64,000 nt of DNA from Lota lota (taxonomy: Eukaryota; Chordata; Actinopteri; Gadiformes; Lotidae). The translations under genes were made by a program, and so were the position numbers. Position 1 is the first letter of the stretch. Every line of letters starts with the position of its first letter. The stretch is from assembly GCA_026745465.1 (NCBI GenBank), contig JACYXH010000320.1:681001-745000 (forward strand), read 5' to 3'. Below, one piece after another: positions 1 through 15,823 of the stretch. The notes under the pieces were generated by a model that worked only from the letters and a program-made list of their open reading frames with translations, did not search any database and was not told where the DNA came from.

Positions 1-168
1 CAAGGTCCTTCTCCAAGACTGTCCTCTGCAAGGTCCTTCTCCAAGACTGTCCTCTGCAAGGTCCTTCTCCAAGACTGTCCTCTGCAAGGTCCTTCTCCAA
101 GACTGTCCTCTGGAAGGTCCTTCTCCAAGACTGTCCTCTGCAAGGTCCTTCTCCAAGACTGTCTAGAC
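1..168. repeat. 28-bp minisatellite at the window edge
   Basis: Six head-to-tail copies of a 28-bp unit beginning caaggtccttctccaagact are visible. They are nearly identical; one copy begins gaagg instead of caagg. The array starts at the first base, so it probably continues outside the window. No open reading frame of interest crosses it. Confidence 0.95.
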
Positions 169-258
169 GGAAAGGCTTGTTTAGGATGGCGGCATTTTCG
201 CTTATCAGCCTCAAAGGACTTGCTCAGACACACTGAAGGCCCCATCTTGTTGTGATAT

Positions 259-740
<482 letters not shown>

Positions 741-804
741 ACAAGCAGCTCACCGTACTCTACACTACACCTTGAAAATAAATGAGGATGAAAGGCAAAG
801 CCCT

Positions 805-807
<3 letters not shown>

Positions 808-867
<60 letters not shown>

Positions 868-896
868 CATACATATACACACACACACACACACAC
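808..896. repeat. (TA)n followed by (CA)n microsatellite
   Basis: A compound array: about 27 TA units, a short cata spacer, then about 10 CA units. Confidence 0.95.
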
Positions 897-1767
897 GGTT
901 GGGCGAGTTTAAAGTTCTGAAAACCTGTTATTTCTAACACAATCAGTCTGCATATGTCCCTCCTGGCCCCAAAAATAAAATACTTTTCTCCTTATGAAAA
1001 TAACACCAGCCTATAGACGGACCAATCGAGTCCACTGCGTCCTCGGGCTAAAGGCCTGGTCGAGAAACGTGCATTAACAGTGAAGTGTTGAAAGGGTCGA
1101 TCCGACCCATGCATTAGGTTTCTGGCATAACACAGCACTCCCGTCGGAGGCTGTGGTTCACCAGCACAAATGTTGATGAGCACAAGACTCAAAGCACTCT
1201 TGCCAATGAGACACAAAACAACTAAGGAGATTCAGGAGACAATGAGAGCAGAAAACTAAACACGTTATATGAGAGAACAGGAATACCTACCAGCTCCGGT
1301 CACAGATGAGCTGAAAGACTGCGTTGGTACGACTCAAACGCTAGACATCTCATGAAGACCAAGGAAGGACATTATGACTGGAGAGCTGCAGACAAGCCGG
1401 CTATGCCACTCGTCAACCCCCCTCGTAGTGGATGCATCGTCAAACCCAGTCTCAAGAAACTGGACTTTCTAGTATGCGGATATATCAAGTCAGGGCAAAC
1501 TACAATCTTTGTTTTCAGATAACAAGACAAGACTACTAAGTTCATGCTGTGAGTTTGTGATGTATGTGACACAAGTGGTGGAATGCAACTAAGTACATTA
1601 ACTCAAGAAATACTCACTATACTTCAGTATTTCCATATCTATTTTATACTTCTACTCCGGTACATTTTGGAAGCCAATATTGTACTTTTCACTCCACTAC
1701 AGTTTAGTTGATTCGTTTCCATACAGATTGAGATCATTAGCAGCACCATGGCTACCTGCACAGTAAT
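897..1767. other. No recognisable gene
   Basis: Single-copy-looking sequence of mixed composition. Only short open frames are present, with no splice-site-bounded exon or known repeat that can be recognised by eye. Confidence 0.4.
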
Positions 1768-2135
1768 ACCGGCTTCTCTGGACGCTAAGCGGGGCTGGCC
1801 CTGGCCCATCCTTTGATGGGAGACCAGTTGGTGCTGGTAGAGGCGTTGGAGGGCCAGTAGGGGGCGCTCATTCCCCTAGCCTATGTAATGCCCCAGGACA
1901 GAGACTGTCCTGTTGAAGATCACCGTCGTTCGGATTAGATGTTTAACTGTGGTCACTAAAGAACCCATGGCACTCATTGCAAGAGTAGGGGTGCTAACCC
2001 CGGTGTCCTGACACTGTAACACGTATCACTGGAGTAGGGTTCAATTCCAGTGTGTGGTGAGCATTCTGACGCATACTGGCAGCTGTGCCTCACCCAAGTG
2101 GGTGCTGCACCCTGGTAGTGGATAAGGTGTCATAC
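1768..2135 (+). mobile_element. 5S-rRNA-derived SINE (SINE3-like)
   Basis: The stretch gctaagcggggctgg (about 1782) followed by tgatgggagacc matches the internal promoter region of 5S rRNA. It is followed by the body familiar from fish 5S-type SINEs: agggggcgctca, a block ending agtaggggtgctaaccccgg, and a 3' part with tgtgtggtgagcattctg and gggtgctgcaccctgg. The 5S portion is diverged, so this is an old copy and not a 5S gene. Exact ends are uncertain, and no clear target-site duplication was found. Confidence 0.75.
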
Positions 2136-2865
2136 TTACTACGGTGTTGTACTTTAACAAGTGGCTTATGCCAGCCAACAAGCTAATGCTAATGTTCCTG
2201 TAGACGGAAAACTGATGACAAAAGAAAATGTACTGTGTAGTAGACAAAGTCATCTCGAGTGCAGGCTTCGAAAACTCAGACAATAAGACAAATGACTCAT
2301 AACAAAAGTTCCTCAGGTCTAACACCTGTGGAAAACCACGATCGAAGCAGAAACAGAAAACCACAAGCGACGCGTAACGGCGTCGCACCTGGAAGTGGAG
2401 ACTTGCTCTCAACTTGGGCATGAAGAACCGGTACACCAGATATTCTGAGAAGAAGAACCGTCCCACCTGAAGGGCGGGAACTCAGCACTAAAAAAAACAA
2501 CTGGACACTGACATGTGTGTGTTAGCCCAGCGGCGCTCGAGCGAGCTTCGTTGTCTTTCCCTGCGTGGAGAGAACTCGGTACCGAGTAGCTGATAGACCT
2601 GTAATATCGTTCTTGTACTATTCTATTGATAGACCTTGTTTTATACTGATTAAAATCACGGGAATCGTCAACTCAATTGAAGTGTTGAACTCAATTCTTA
2701 CTTAGGAGGGTTCCATATAATTAAAAGCCAACTCGATCATTTTACTAGACAACATTCCCCACACTAAGACTTGGGCGAGGTACTGTTTTATCCGTCCGTT
2801 CAAGTAAGTGAAATCGTATTTCATTGTAGAGCTGCACACAACATTTATTCACTCTCCCTCTCCCC
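2136..2865. other. No recognisable gene
   Basis: Mixed-composition sequence with short open frames only. Nothing in it has flanking splice signals or recognisable protein similarity. Confidence 0.4.
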
Positions 2866-4452
<1,587 letters not shown>

Positions 4453-4463
4453 GTGTGTGTGTG

Positions 4464-4552
<89 letters not shown>

Positions 4553-4553
4553 G
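4453..4553. repeat. (CTGT)n microsatellite
   Basis: About 25 perfect tetranucleotide units, preceded by a short GT run. Confidence 0.97.
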
Positions 4554-4856
4554 GTTCTTTATATTTCAGAATATAACAATTTTCAGAATAGAATTGGATG
4601 CATTGGTTTGACGTTCGCCTATCCAAACAGAGGCCTCTCTACAACGCAGGCTGGGCCACAATGGGGTACACACATGATTTCTCAATGGTCCGTTTTGAAG
4701 GTGGCTGTCGACACTGTATACTTTAGAAACATGGCTGGTGATTATTTACACGTGTTTACTTCCAGTAAACCGGTTTATAAGTCATACATCTGCCACGTAT
4801 GGAAGAGCACTCCCTCTCAAAACATAATGTGATTTGAACCTGGCAATATACATGTC

Positions 4857-5178
4857 CATGAGTGTAATGGTAAAGCTTCTGCCACACGGACGTAGGGTTG
4901 CCGGTTCGAGTCCGACCTTGACCGAGCATTTTGCGAGACGAGGTGGTGGTGAGCGACGACCGCGCCAGTCCTAGTTATTTATCTATTATTATTAGAGGGG
5001 AGCTGTTACAATATGATCTTGCCACCTGGAGGTCAGACACTAGTCTACCTCCTAAAAAAGAATGACTAATTATAACTGTATCCATGTCTGCTATTTGTTG
5101 CATATTGTGTTGTATCTCATGTGTCTTTTGTCAGGACCCCCTCGAAAACGAGATGGTACGTCTCAAGGGGTTTTATCA
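4857..5178 (+). mobile_element. tRNA-derived SINE with L2-like tail (V-SINE-like)
   Basis: The head contains an A-box-like gtgtaatggtaaagc and a B-box ggttcgagtcc about 35 bp downstream, the spacing of a pol III tRNA promoter. The body runs on for about 250 bp and ends with a block around 5130-5178 (ctcgaaaacgagatgg ... ctcaagggg) of the kind found at the 3' end of L2-type LINEs and their partner SINEs in fish. An anticodon-arm cloverleaf is not maintained, so it is not a functional tRNA gene. A TA microsatellite follows at 5179-5199. Confidence 0.7.
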
Positions 5179-5199
5179 CATATATATATATATATATAT
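5179..5199. repeat. (TA)n microsatellite at the SINE 3' end
   Basis: Ten TA units directly abutting the L2-like tail, a usual place for the simple-repeat tail of a SINE. Confidence 0.9.
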
Positions 5200-5939
5200 G
5201 GAAGGTTAAACAAATATTCAATTTACACATAATGTACACAAGGAACATCTAGGAAGTAGACAAAAAGTCACCAACGTATCAATTCCTTACTGATATTAAA
5301 AACAATTAGCCTACTTACGAGTAATGGATCCGAGTCCTTTTTCCGGCTTTGAACGAAATGGAGGAAGCTTCGATTAAACAAAAAACTAATGGTCCATCAC
5401 TTCCTGTAGCTTCAACGGAGTTTGCTGAGAAGTCACTTATCTAAAGGGATGCAGCCTACCCGACCTGCATGGATACTTGCCATACCCTTGACATAAAAAC
5501 GAAGGCAGTCGAGTTTATGCTTTGGTATTGAACACCTTTTCACGTTTCACAAAAAATAAGTTGTCCGTCTCGGTAACGCTCAGTACCCTGCAGGTTGCGG
5601 ATCCGCCCATAGCTGCCTCCAGAGCAGAGCGCAGAGCGCAACCCGCCAGGGGCGTCTTCAACGAGCGGAGACCCCACAGGATGACGTAGCATTTTTAGGC
5701 CAATTATCAAACGAAAAAGTAACGTTTAAAAGGAAAACGCTTTTTATTCTTCATAATACTGTAGTGACCCTGGGACTTTACGAGATTGTGCGTTGTGTTT
5801 GGTATTGTTAACCCTTTGTGCCAGGTGGCAAGAGGGAGGGGGTAGGCAGGGAGATTCACGATGCGACATTTCAGTTGGTTGTTTTTTATGATGGTTGGTA
5901 TGGCAAGCCCTTTTAACCTTTAATCAGTAGTGCTAATAG

Positions 5940-6210
5940 CAGTTGTAGATATCAACAATTCCGTTTTGACTAGTTATAATTCCAAGCCAACATATCCATA
6001 ATGTCATTTTGACTATATAGTAGCAATTCTAATGAAAGATATCTACAATTAATTTCTCACTATTCAAAATGTTCATTCTTGATATCAACAATTCATTTCT
6101 TACTAGTGGAAATGTTAATTGTAGATATCTGTAACTTAATTACAACTAGTCAACCTTTACCGTTGACTTCCATTCAAACTCAATTACAGATATCTATAAT
6201 TAAATTAGAC
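5940..6210. repeat. Degenerate A/T-rich tandem repeat with gatatc/actagt motifs
   Basis: The motifs gatatc(a/t)acaatt and (t)actagt recur about every 45-65 bp, with spacing and sequence partly decayed: gatatc-type sites near 5948, 6039, 6080, 6124 and 6188. Adjacent motifs are partly inverted relative to one another. It is non-coding and looks like an ancient satellite or foldback element. Confidence 0.6.
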
Positions 6211-6660
6211 CGCCTGGAGACGGCTCACTCCTTCACCAGGGCACATCTGCTGAACGCAGGGGTGAGGCAGAAAAGGAAGTGTGATGTGCACTCTCGTGGC
6301 CGGCACTGTGAGGCTGGTGAGCTGGTCTGGACATACAAACTTAGCTTGTTAGCGAGTGGGTGGGGCCTTGCAGGGTCCTGGAGAGGATGGGGGAGGTGGT
6401 GTACAGGGTCTAGGGTTATGCCAGTAACTGCCGTTATGCCAGTTGTTCCCGCATGCATTATTTGGTATGTTTTACTGTCAATCTGTGTGTGTGGCCAATC
6501 ATAGCGGCCAGAGGGAGGGGCTTGGCGGGTAGACAAACGAGGGAGAATTTTCAGTTAGTTGTTTTTATTGATGGTTGATTCATAGAGGTTTCCTCTGTGC
6601 ATTGATCATACAATTCTCATAAAACGGCGTGTTACATACTCCTGACTGGACAGTGACCGG
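6211..6660. other. No recognisable gene
   Basis: Contains short open frames on both strands (for example 6079-6504 +) without homology or splice context. It holds two partly similar blocks, around 5860 and 6540, of the form gttgttttt(a/t)tgatggttg, suggesting a small dispersed or duplicated non-coding unit. Confidence 0.35.
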
Positions 6661-6663
6661 CGG

Positions 6664-6960
6664 GATCGCTACAATATGAACTCATTATTTGAGCCATACA
6701 TAGAATGAAAATGCAATCATCCTAATGACATTAGCATTTTCCAAAAATGCCTCGCTATAAAGGGGACACTATTCAAATGCAAATTAAAAGTACAAAATAA
6801 AAATGCAAAAACACAAATGCTTTTTATTTGTCATAATATGAACGGCATTCTTTGAGACATAAATAAAAAGAAGATGCAATCATCCAATTTGCATTTGCAT
6901 TTCAAAACATGTCCGCTTTAAAGTGGACAATATTCAAATGAGTGGGCGGAACAAACTCCA
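6664..6960. repeat. Imperfect direct repeat of about 170 bp
   Basis: Two blocks of similar sequence, beginning at about 6664 and about 6834, share in order atatgaac, gatgcaatcatcc or close variants, gcattttc/gcatttc, a taaag(g/t)gga motif and attcaaatg. The similarity is diverged but collinear, so this is a local tandem duplication of a non-coding unit. Confidence 0.6.
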
Positions 6961-9600
6961 GCCATTGGATAAAATCAGTGTCACTCTTCACATCACATCC
7001 TCGTCCCCTGTGGATTTGTACGTTGTAATTTAGCAAGCGTCGTACTAACTTGTAGAAAGCTTCTGCTGCCGGCCCAGCTGTCTCTCGGCAACCCAGTCGC
7101 CAGAAGGAAATTAAGCAATTTGAACGTTTCTGCAAACCACGGATATGTCGAATCTCACAGTTTCTGAACCAAACAAACATTCGATGTAAACGATGCATGT
7201 ATATCAACGTCTGCGTTTGAACTGCTCGTGGCGCTCGGACAAACGCCAGACTGCAATCACAGTCTGGAACCTCTCCGTTAATTTTTTGATTTCCATGGGG
7301 CGTCACCAACGGGCGCCATTGGATAGGCCTACAACCAATCACAGCAACCGACGCGATGTCAATGACCCACAATTGACGTGTTATAACATGGAGAAGCTGT
7401 GCTCATTGTGTGAATTACCATTACAAACGAACCTGTAATTTAATTTTTTTATAATTAGAATAAAACCAAACCCTGATACTTTGCACACGCGATTGATGGC
7501 GATCAGGGAGGTGGACAGGATGTTGATTTCTGGGGTTGGGCAAAGTCTTCATATCGACCAACCAAACGTTACCATTATACCAGAATACCATACAACACTA
7601 AATCTGCCATTTTAGTTTAAACTTACTCTTTAATATACATAATCTTTACAAGTTCTAATGAGACACAAATATATCGGATTGTAATGCAGTGATAACTATG
7701 GGAGAAACGGACTGGTGTTTAAAGAAAATATAAGCAGCATCTTGCCTACTAGACTGAAACCAGTGTGGAAAAAAGCAGAGTCAACGAAGGCCTACATTCC
7801 GAGGGTTTTAAACCAGTTGAATTAATAGGGTGATGAATGGATTTTAATCACAGGGTGCCTCACTGCTCTACATATGTTATAACTGTGGAGTTTGTGATGT
7901 CAATTCTTTGCACTGTGATTTGCTGAGAATCCAGAGAAGTAGGATAGGCGTATGTTCAGTTAGTGAGGAACTGGGGTGGGGGACACGGAGGTGTCACATG
8001 TCTAGGCCCGACGCATAGAGTGTTGTGATTGGTCAGTGCATGTAGGGGGAATTCACACATTTTGGGAATATAGCCTGATTCCAGGTCAGGAGTTCTTTGC
8101 AAACCAGCTCAGGTTTTGTTATTACTTATGCACAAGTGATAATAAAGTCTTTATCGTTCAAACTTCGGCTTTCTCGACCTCTCTTAGTTTGTTAAAGTGT
8201 GGGGTTTTATCCACAACACGACCCACACATATTTAACAGTCAATGTTAACATCAAACAGGCGTATATATAATATACAAATGGTTCTGATGAGACACTGTC
8301 ACAACCCGGCTCTAACACACGTTTTAACCGAGGGAAACATGTATTCAACATTACGGAGCAGCACTGCGATGGGAGTGTGTGGGATCAGTGGTGGGTGGAG
8401 GGCAGGGCTGGATATGGATCAGTGTAGGTGTCTGTAAAATGTATAACAAACCATAACCACCATCGGCTGTCGGTCTGGTTTGGTACGGTATGATTTATAG
8501 TTTGGTTCATATGCACTCTTTCCAGTTTTTTAAGCCATCTGTCCAGATATGGTCATCAAAACGCTAAAGCACTATGAGAGAGCCCACATTTACGCGACGT
8601 GATCGCCCCGAAGGATTACATTGCAGCCAGTTTCAGTACTCAGTACTGGACCAATGTCAAAGAATGTTAGTCCCTAACACCCAAAATGACAGGAAAATTG
8701 TCTCCAGGTTACAAAAATCCAGAGGTTTTCCTTTTTATGGCAACGCAAGGGAACAGTGAGCATTCCATTAACTAAGGTATTTCCATACAAATTAAATGTT
8801 GTGTTGATGATCTATGTTTTAATTGTAAATGAAAGTCACAGACTACTTGGTTCAGGGACGTCTGTGGCCCTGTATCACCAGTCTTCAGCTCATGTGAACT
8901 AGCCTGACAAAACAGGGATTTAAATATACTTGTTTGATTCCCAAACATTTGATCTCAGGACAGTGTCCAAAAAATACATCTGATGGAAAAGTTAAAATTT
9001 TACCAAAAAAAAAGAAAAAAGAAAGACTTGCTGGTGGCTTTCTCTGAGAGTTTTCAATGTGGCTCCTTCTTTGCAAGAAGATGATCGAGCTGAGCGTGTG
9101 CAGAACGATTGCGTAATCTCTAGCTTGTTTCTGATTGGACGAATTCAAGGTGTTACAAGGTGTCCCAATGGTACAATCGTCCCTTGTCGCCCCATTAAAT
9201 GCCACCTATATTCACGCACCACAGTGCAAGTAGGCCTGCACATTGGTTTATAGTGCCGACTGCTATCGAGATTAGGCAAATGATCGATACAACAGATAGC
9301 GACAAATATAGGTCTATGAATGTAGTTTACCACTATTACCTACGTGTAGGGCCTACAGTGAGCATGGTAACTATTATTGGCCCCCATGGACAGGGCGCGG
9401 CAGTACGGCTGGGATTTGCCGGGCCCCCGCTGTCTTTAAGCGAGGCGCTGACACAACGACAGGCACTTTGCACTAGGCTATTGCCTGTCGTAAAATGCGA
9501 TTCTTCGCGTGACATTTCATATATTTGGTTTGTTTCAGACGGAACACACAACTGTTTCCGCAGTGATGAACTCCGTTTGATATGACTCCCTTTTCCTTGT
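6961..9600. other. Intergenic region upstream of gfus
   Basis: No coding exon is recognised. A block at 7314-7345 (attggataggcctacaacc) recurs in diverged form at about 13436-13466 inside the gfus locus, so it is a dispersed repeat with paired CCAAT boxes. The last kilobase contains GC-richer sequence that may be the gfus promoter region, with no TATA box evident. Confidence 0.4.
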
Positions 9601-9702
9601 TTCCACATACATCCCTGAGGAGAACTGTATGCGGCCAGGCCAGCCTACCCTCTCTGAACTGGGAGAGGCACCTCCTTCATACGACACAGGACTACAGGCC
9701 AG
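9601..9702 (+). other. gfus: Candidate 5' non-coding exon of gfus
   Basis: A GC-balanced stretch ends at ggccag followed by the strong donor gtaaga (9703). The next good acceptor (ggctgcag, ending 10012) lies one base before the gfus ATG, so a spliced leader exon joining to the first coding exon is plausible. The transcription start is not determined; the left boundary is only nominal. Confidence 0.35.
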
Positions 9703-10004
9703 GTAAGATGCGCTTCTCTTTTGAATGGATTTAAGAAGGATTTCTACTGCCTTTTTAATTTATTTCATCACATTTAGTTACAGACTAGTGGGAATAAGGG
9801 ACTTACGGAGTCATGCAATAGGCTATTTTATACAAACGTTTTCTCTGTTGATAGGCTAATTTGTATTAGGCTTTATTATAATTAGCATTAGACCATGCGA
9901 TCATCAGTTACATATCACATAGAATTGGTTGAATTTAAGATCGAGATCAATCCTTTCACTCCGGCTGCTTCTCTCAGCACCTGGTAATCAAAAGGTTTAA
10001 ATAG

Positions 10005-10169
<165 letters not shown>

Positions 10170-10487
10170 TAAGTTTCTCGGAGCACCTTTGTTCGACGGA
10201 AAGCTAAGCTGTCCCTAAGTATCAACTGCGTGTGCGTTGCCAGTCTACTCAAAAGTTATTTTAGGCTTACATGCACTGTAAAAGGTGTATTGTCAAATCA
10301 ACAATAACTGACTGGCCACCTTTAGATGGCTTTATGTGCTTTCAGGACATTTTCAGGACACAAAAAAAAAACAACACAAATCACAACTGGTAAGGATTAC
10401 GCACACCGCATTAGTTTGATACGCTGATAACACATTCAAAATGTTTTTAATATGTAATCAGTCAAACGATTCTACATTCTTTATCTG

Positions 10488-10855
10488 AAAGGATGTGAAT
10501 ACCATGCATAATTAGACAGTTTATAGATGTGGGTTTTGTCCTGATAGGATGTGAATACCATGCATAATTAGACAGTTAATAGATGTGGGTTTTGTCCTGA
10601 TAGGATGTGAATACCATGCATAATTAGACAGTTTATAGATGTGGGTTTTGTCCTGATAGGATGTGAATACCATGCATAATTAGACAGTTTATAGATGTGG
10701 GGTTTGTCCTGATAGGATGTGAATACCATGCATAATTAGACCGTTTATAGATGTGGGGTTTGTCCTGATAGGATGTGAATACCATGCATAATTAGACCGT
10801 TTATAGATGTGGGGTTTGTCCTGATAGGATGTGAATACCATGCATAATCAGACAG
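10488..10855. repeat. 56-bp minisatellite in gfus intron 1
   Basis: About six and a half copies of a 56-bp unit containing ggatgtgaataccatgcata are present, each nearly identical. Variants (ttttg/ggttt, acagt/accgt) are grouped toward the 3' copies, as expected from recent unequal exchange. Confidence 0.95.
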
Positions 10856-11634
10856 AACAGAGCTCTCCATCTCCACAGAGGCCGGCCACAGTTTGATTTC
10901 ATAGATCTAATATATTTTTATAAATAATAGGTTACAAGGCTAATAGTGGCCTATATTTTCTGTCAAATTGAATGCAGATGCTGAGATGAATGGACAGGTT
11001 TGTTTAAAACCCTTTAAAACACCAAAGCTACACAATAACAATGATTCGGGGAGTTTTCAGTGGTTACTTCGGCACATATGAACAAAAACCAACCAACCTG
11101 TCCGGGTTAGTTCGGTGTTCTGCGATGTAACATTACTGCTTTTGTCAATTGAGTCTGGTGGCTTTGACGAAAGCTATATAAGAGTTTAGGTCTATCTCTG
11201 TAGGTTATATTGTCAGACACTTCAAATAACAATCTGAGCCTCTGTCAGTGTCAAAACAGGCATGTTAGTGGACTTGATGTTACTTTGACCAGGTGCATTT
11301 GACCTAAAATCCATGCCTGGACGTCCTTAATAATATAGCAAATGGGCAGCGCAATTACCGCGGTTATATGAAGAATCAAATTCAAAACTCAAGTTGTTAA
11401 ACACAGTCTCACTTATAGCTGTTTTCAAGACTGATCATTTGGCATTAACATGAAAGCATAATAAAAAGCCCGATTATTTTCATCATCGTCATTATAATTA
11501 GTATTTTTATTATTATCATCGTGTCCGATAGCTATATGCTTCTCAATATTATTGTAGCAGTTTTGGTCCAGAACTACAAATGGAAATGCGCCCTAAAGTG
11601 TGGAACAAACGAGTGGCCACAGGTAGGAACAGGT

Positions 11635-11635
<1 letters not shown>

Positions 11636-11677
<42 letters not shown>
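11636..11677. repeat. (TA)n microsatellite in gfus intron 1
   Basis: About 20 TA units lying shortly upstream of coding exon 2. Confidence 0.95.
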
Positions 11678-11682
<5 letters not shown>

Positions 11683-11717
11683 TATTATTAAATCAGTAGA
11701 TATCCCAGTGACTCTGA

Positions 11718-12011
<294 letters not shown>

Positions 12012-12772
12012 TAAAAGGGAAGCACAGTGTGCGTGTGTGTGTAAATGTAAATGTGTGTGTGTTTGTGCGTGTGTCCCAAAACTACCAAAGGAAAATGTGT
12101 TTAATAGTAAACGGTGTTTGTAATGTACACGGCCATGGAGTAAAAAAATCCATTCACGAATCCATATCTATTGCAGTTCATTTGTTGTCAGTGATGGAAT
12201 ATAAACCAAAAAGCGCAATGATATACTGCATACGCTACAGAAAGCTGTAGAAATATGCACATTTCTTAAAGTTGGTGAAAGCCTACCTACAGCTGAATCA
12301 GAAAACCTTGTGTCTGTGTGTCGGTGTGTGTGTGAGTGAAAGAAATTGTATAATCCCATAAACTAATATCAACATAAATCCATGATAACAGTTAAGTATT
12401 CTGCTTCTACTCAATACTAATACTCATTACTTACAAATACTACAATTTTAACATCGCAATTATTAATGGAAGAGTAGTTGTTAAGGAGTTCAATGATAAC
12501 GACATGCACTTTGAATGTATATAAGGTGCCATACTGCATAAAAAAGCATGTAATAAATAGCTTGTTTAAAAAGGAAATACAGGGGAGGGTGCCCCAGACC
12601 CGTTCTACAGAGGTCCAGGCTGAGCAACGAGGGTCCTCACATCCCCAAAACACTCCTGTGTTCAACCGCTGTACACTGTTGTTAAATCACTGTACACCGA
12701 GGTTGAGACGTTTCGTCGATGTAAAACGAGCTTTAGCCTGCGTTGTTATTCTTGCACTGTGAAGACCGTTAA

Positions 12773-12973
<201 letters not shown>

Positions 12974-12976
12974 TAA

Positions 12977-13192
<216 letters not shown>

Positions 13193-13217
13193 TGATCGTG
13201 GCTTTGGTCTCCATTGA

Positions 13218-13398
<181 letters not shown>

Positions 13399-13810
13399 GT
13401 AAGTAAAACATTAACACTCTTTAATTACGACGCAATTGGATAGACCTACAACCAATCGAGCAACAAAACATGTGACATATAAGTGGCACCCGTTTTGATT
13501 GTGAATGAAAATGCCTCCACCGCGCTCCCAGAGGCAGCATATGCCAGAGCAGATAAAGTGTTAGCTTGCAGATTCGTCTGGTTCCCCAACTAGCAACCTA
13601 GTGGACACTCGGTCAAACCATGAAGGACTTGGTGAGTAAATGGTACATGGAGGCATCAATCCTCATGATCAAGGCACGCATGCTTGATTTTCCCTAAGCA
13701 TATGTTTTTATTTATTGAAAGTGTTGGAGTTACTCATATTCTGAGCAGCAACACAACAGTGTTGTCATGATATGTCCTCACACCTCTTCCTTATATTCCA
13801 CTCATTGAAG

Positions 13811-13959
13811 GGGATAACACAACCCTGAATGTGTGGGGCTCTGGCAAGCCCCTGAGACAGTTCATCTTCTCCATGGTAATAATGCTATCAGTATGCCAGG
13901 ACTTACAAAAATAATGAATGATATATATAAGCTGATTCATGTAGCAACATCTCTGTGCT

Positions 13960-14026
<67 letters not shown>

Positions 14027-14609
14027 TTTAGGACATTGACAGACTAATGGTCTGGGCGCTGAGGGAATATGATGAAGTGAATCCCATTATCCTCTCTGGT
14101 AAGCGTTGTTCAATGTGTCTGTCTGTGATGTTTGTATTATTAAGAGGAGGTTTCTGTCACACAGAATAAAGGAACGCCGTTGTACGTATAAATAAAACCT
14201 TGGCGTAGTATATTGCCTATCATTTAACATGCCCATCACACTGAACATACTGCCCTCTCCGTAGGAGGCAATATGCTCAAGCCAGGAGATTTAGTAATGT
14301 CTTACACAGAGTTAAGAGAAATGGAGGAGGACTCGAGCATTTATTTGTTTCTCTGTGGTGTTTTGGAGCCACTATGAGATCAAATGTTTGTTTGGAAGGT
14401 GCTGTGCCGAGTGTTGAGGCATGCTGCAGGACAGTGCTGCCTTCCTGGTAAAGAGGGGTACGTCTGAGATTGTGGGTATATACTTCTTCTAACATTCATC
14501 CAACACACACATTCCCTTTTTTCATGCAGTGGGCGAAGAGGATGAGGTCTCGATTCAAGAGGCTGTGGAAATGATTGCAGAGGCGCTGGAATTCAAGGGC
14601 CAGATACAC
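13811..14609 (+). CDS. gfus: gfus coding exons 6-8
   Basis: Exon 6 (13811-13875) encodes LNVWGSGKPLRQFIFSM, exon 7 (14032-14098) encodes DIDRLMVWALREYDEV and exon 8 (14530-14609) encodes VGEEDEVSIQEAVEMIAEAL. All three keep frame and consensus splice sites even though they lie downstream of the stop in exon 5, which argues that inactivation is recent. Confidence 0.85.
13962..14024. repeat. (GT)n microsatellite in gfus intron 6
   Basis: About 31 GT units end seven bases before the acceptor of exon 7 and so replace the usual polypyrimidine tract there. Confidence 0.95.
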
Positions 14610-15723
14610 GTATCCTTTCCATACTCTTAGTTCTTGTTCGAACAACGGCGGTCTGAGCAGTGGCGACAGTCGTAAAGGCACATTGGGTTCCATAGAAGCA
14701 AGTGCGACAGGCGATGTCAAAAAACACCCGCTTGAAATAGGGTGCACAGCTAATGGAAAAATGACCACTCTGGAAAAAATTTTTTTGCCGGAAGTAGCAG
14801 ACTTCATGTATTAAATGGCAAATTTACAACTTTGTAAATGTTCACCAACACTTGAGACTCATAAAATACAGATACAGATACCTTTATGTGGCGTGGAGGG
14901 GTGGTCATCACCACAAACCAGTGGAGTTTCTAGGATTTGAGGAACATTCGATGCTTAGCTGAGACCTCTGGGTCCGGGGGAGTCCTTACCCTGGAATCAA
15001 CCCCGGATCTACAATATGGGCAATCTGGACACACCCAGGGGCCCCTGAGCGCGAAAGGGCCCTCTGCAATGGCAGGAGAAAAACTAATGCTCCACAGAAA
15101 TAGTCTCTTAACTTGGAACGGGTCAAGTCAAATCTTGACCCGTTCTCTTGAACTTGATCATTCTCCAATCAGTTGGATCGTTGTACGTTCTTTATACACT
15201 GTGCGTTACACCCACACCTGAGCTTGGCTTGTCACGCATACACTTCTTAACAACGGTTTTAATGTTGTATCCATTGGGAAACTTGACATATCTAGTTGAC
15301 TAGCGTTTTTGTTAGAGTCAGTGTAGGCTACTTTTTAATTGGCCTATTTTGTCGAAATATTGACCAAACGAAAGGTCTATGAGAGGAGTGCTACTGCCCG
15401 ACCACCTCCTGGACTGGAATAGGACCCGCTCCCCTTGTAAATACAAATGGCTTGAATGTTTATTTGGTCATTTACCAGATCCTTTCATCCAGAGCCACTC
15501 CGTGAATTCAGATGCAGGTACATGTTAAGGGGCAGGGTTAGGGTTAGGGTCGAACCCTGTACTGTTCCTGTTTCAGCACCCAAGCCATTACCCAATACCA
15601 TCTCTCATCCGATATGGCAAAGACAATAGACCACAGGTCTAAGAATAGTGCCGATTTGAGGGCAACCTCAATCCACAGCATCTTGCCCAATCACCTTGAC
15701 CCATGATACCAGTACGGCACCAG

Positions 15724-15823
15724 TACGACACCAGCATGTCAGATGGCCAAATGAAGAAGACCGCCAACAATGCCAAGCTGAGACGCTACCTCCCAGACTC
15801 CCCCTTCACACCCCCCAGAGAAG
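15724..15823 (+). CDS. gfus: gfus coding exon 9, donor side tandemly amplified
   Basis: Encodes YDTSMSDGQMKKTA then AKLRRYLPDSPFTPPRE and ends at a gtcaga donor. The last about 20 bp of the exon together with the donor and about 20 bp of intron are repeated downstream as a minisatellite (to about 16110), so several equivalent donor sites now follow one another. Confidence 0.85.

Noticed and set aside
1775..1850. 5S rRNA gene
   Set aside because: Only part of 5S is recognisable, and it runs into a SINE body.
4857..4930. Functional tRNA gene
   Set aside because: A- and B-box are present but the cloverleaf is not maintained and a SINE body follows.
6079..6504. 141-codon open frame with hydrophobic stretches
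   Set aside because: Overlaps the degenerate gatatc repeat, has no homology recognised and has an antisense frame of similar length.
15536..15552. ttaggg units suggesting telomeric repeat (also about 51373-51390)
   Set aside because: Only two units each; too short for an interstitial telomere.
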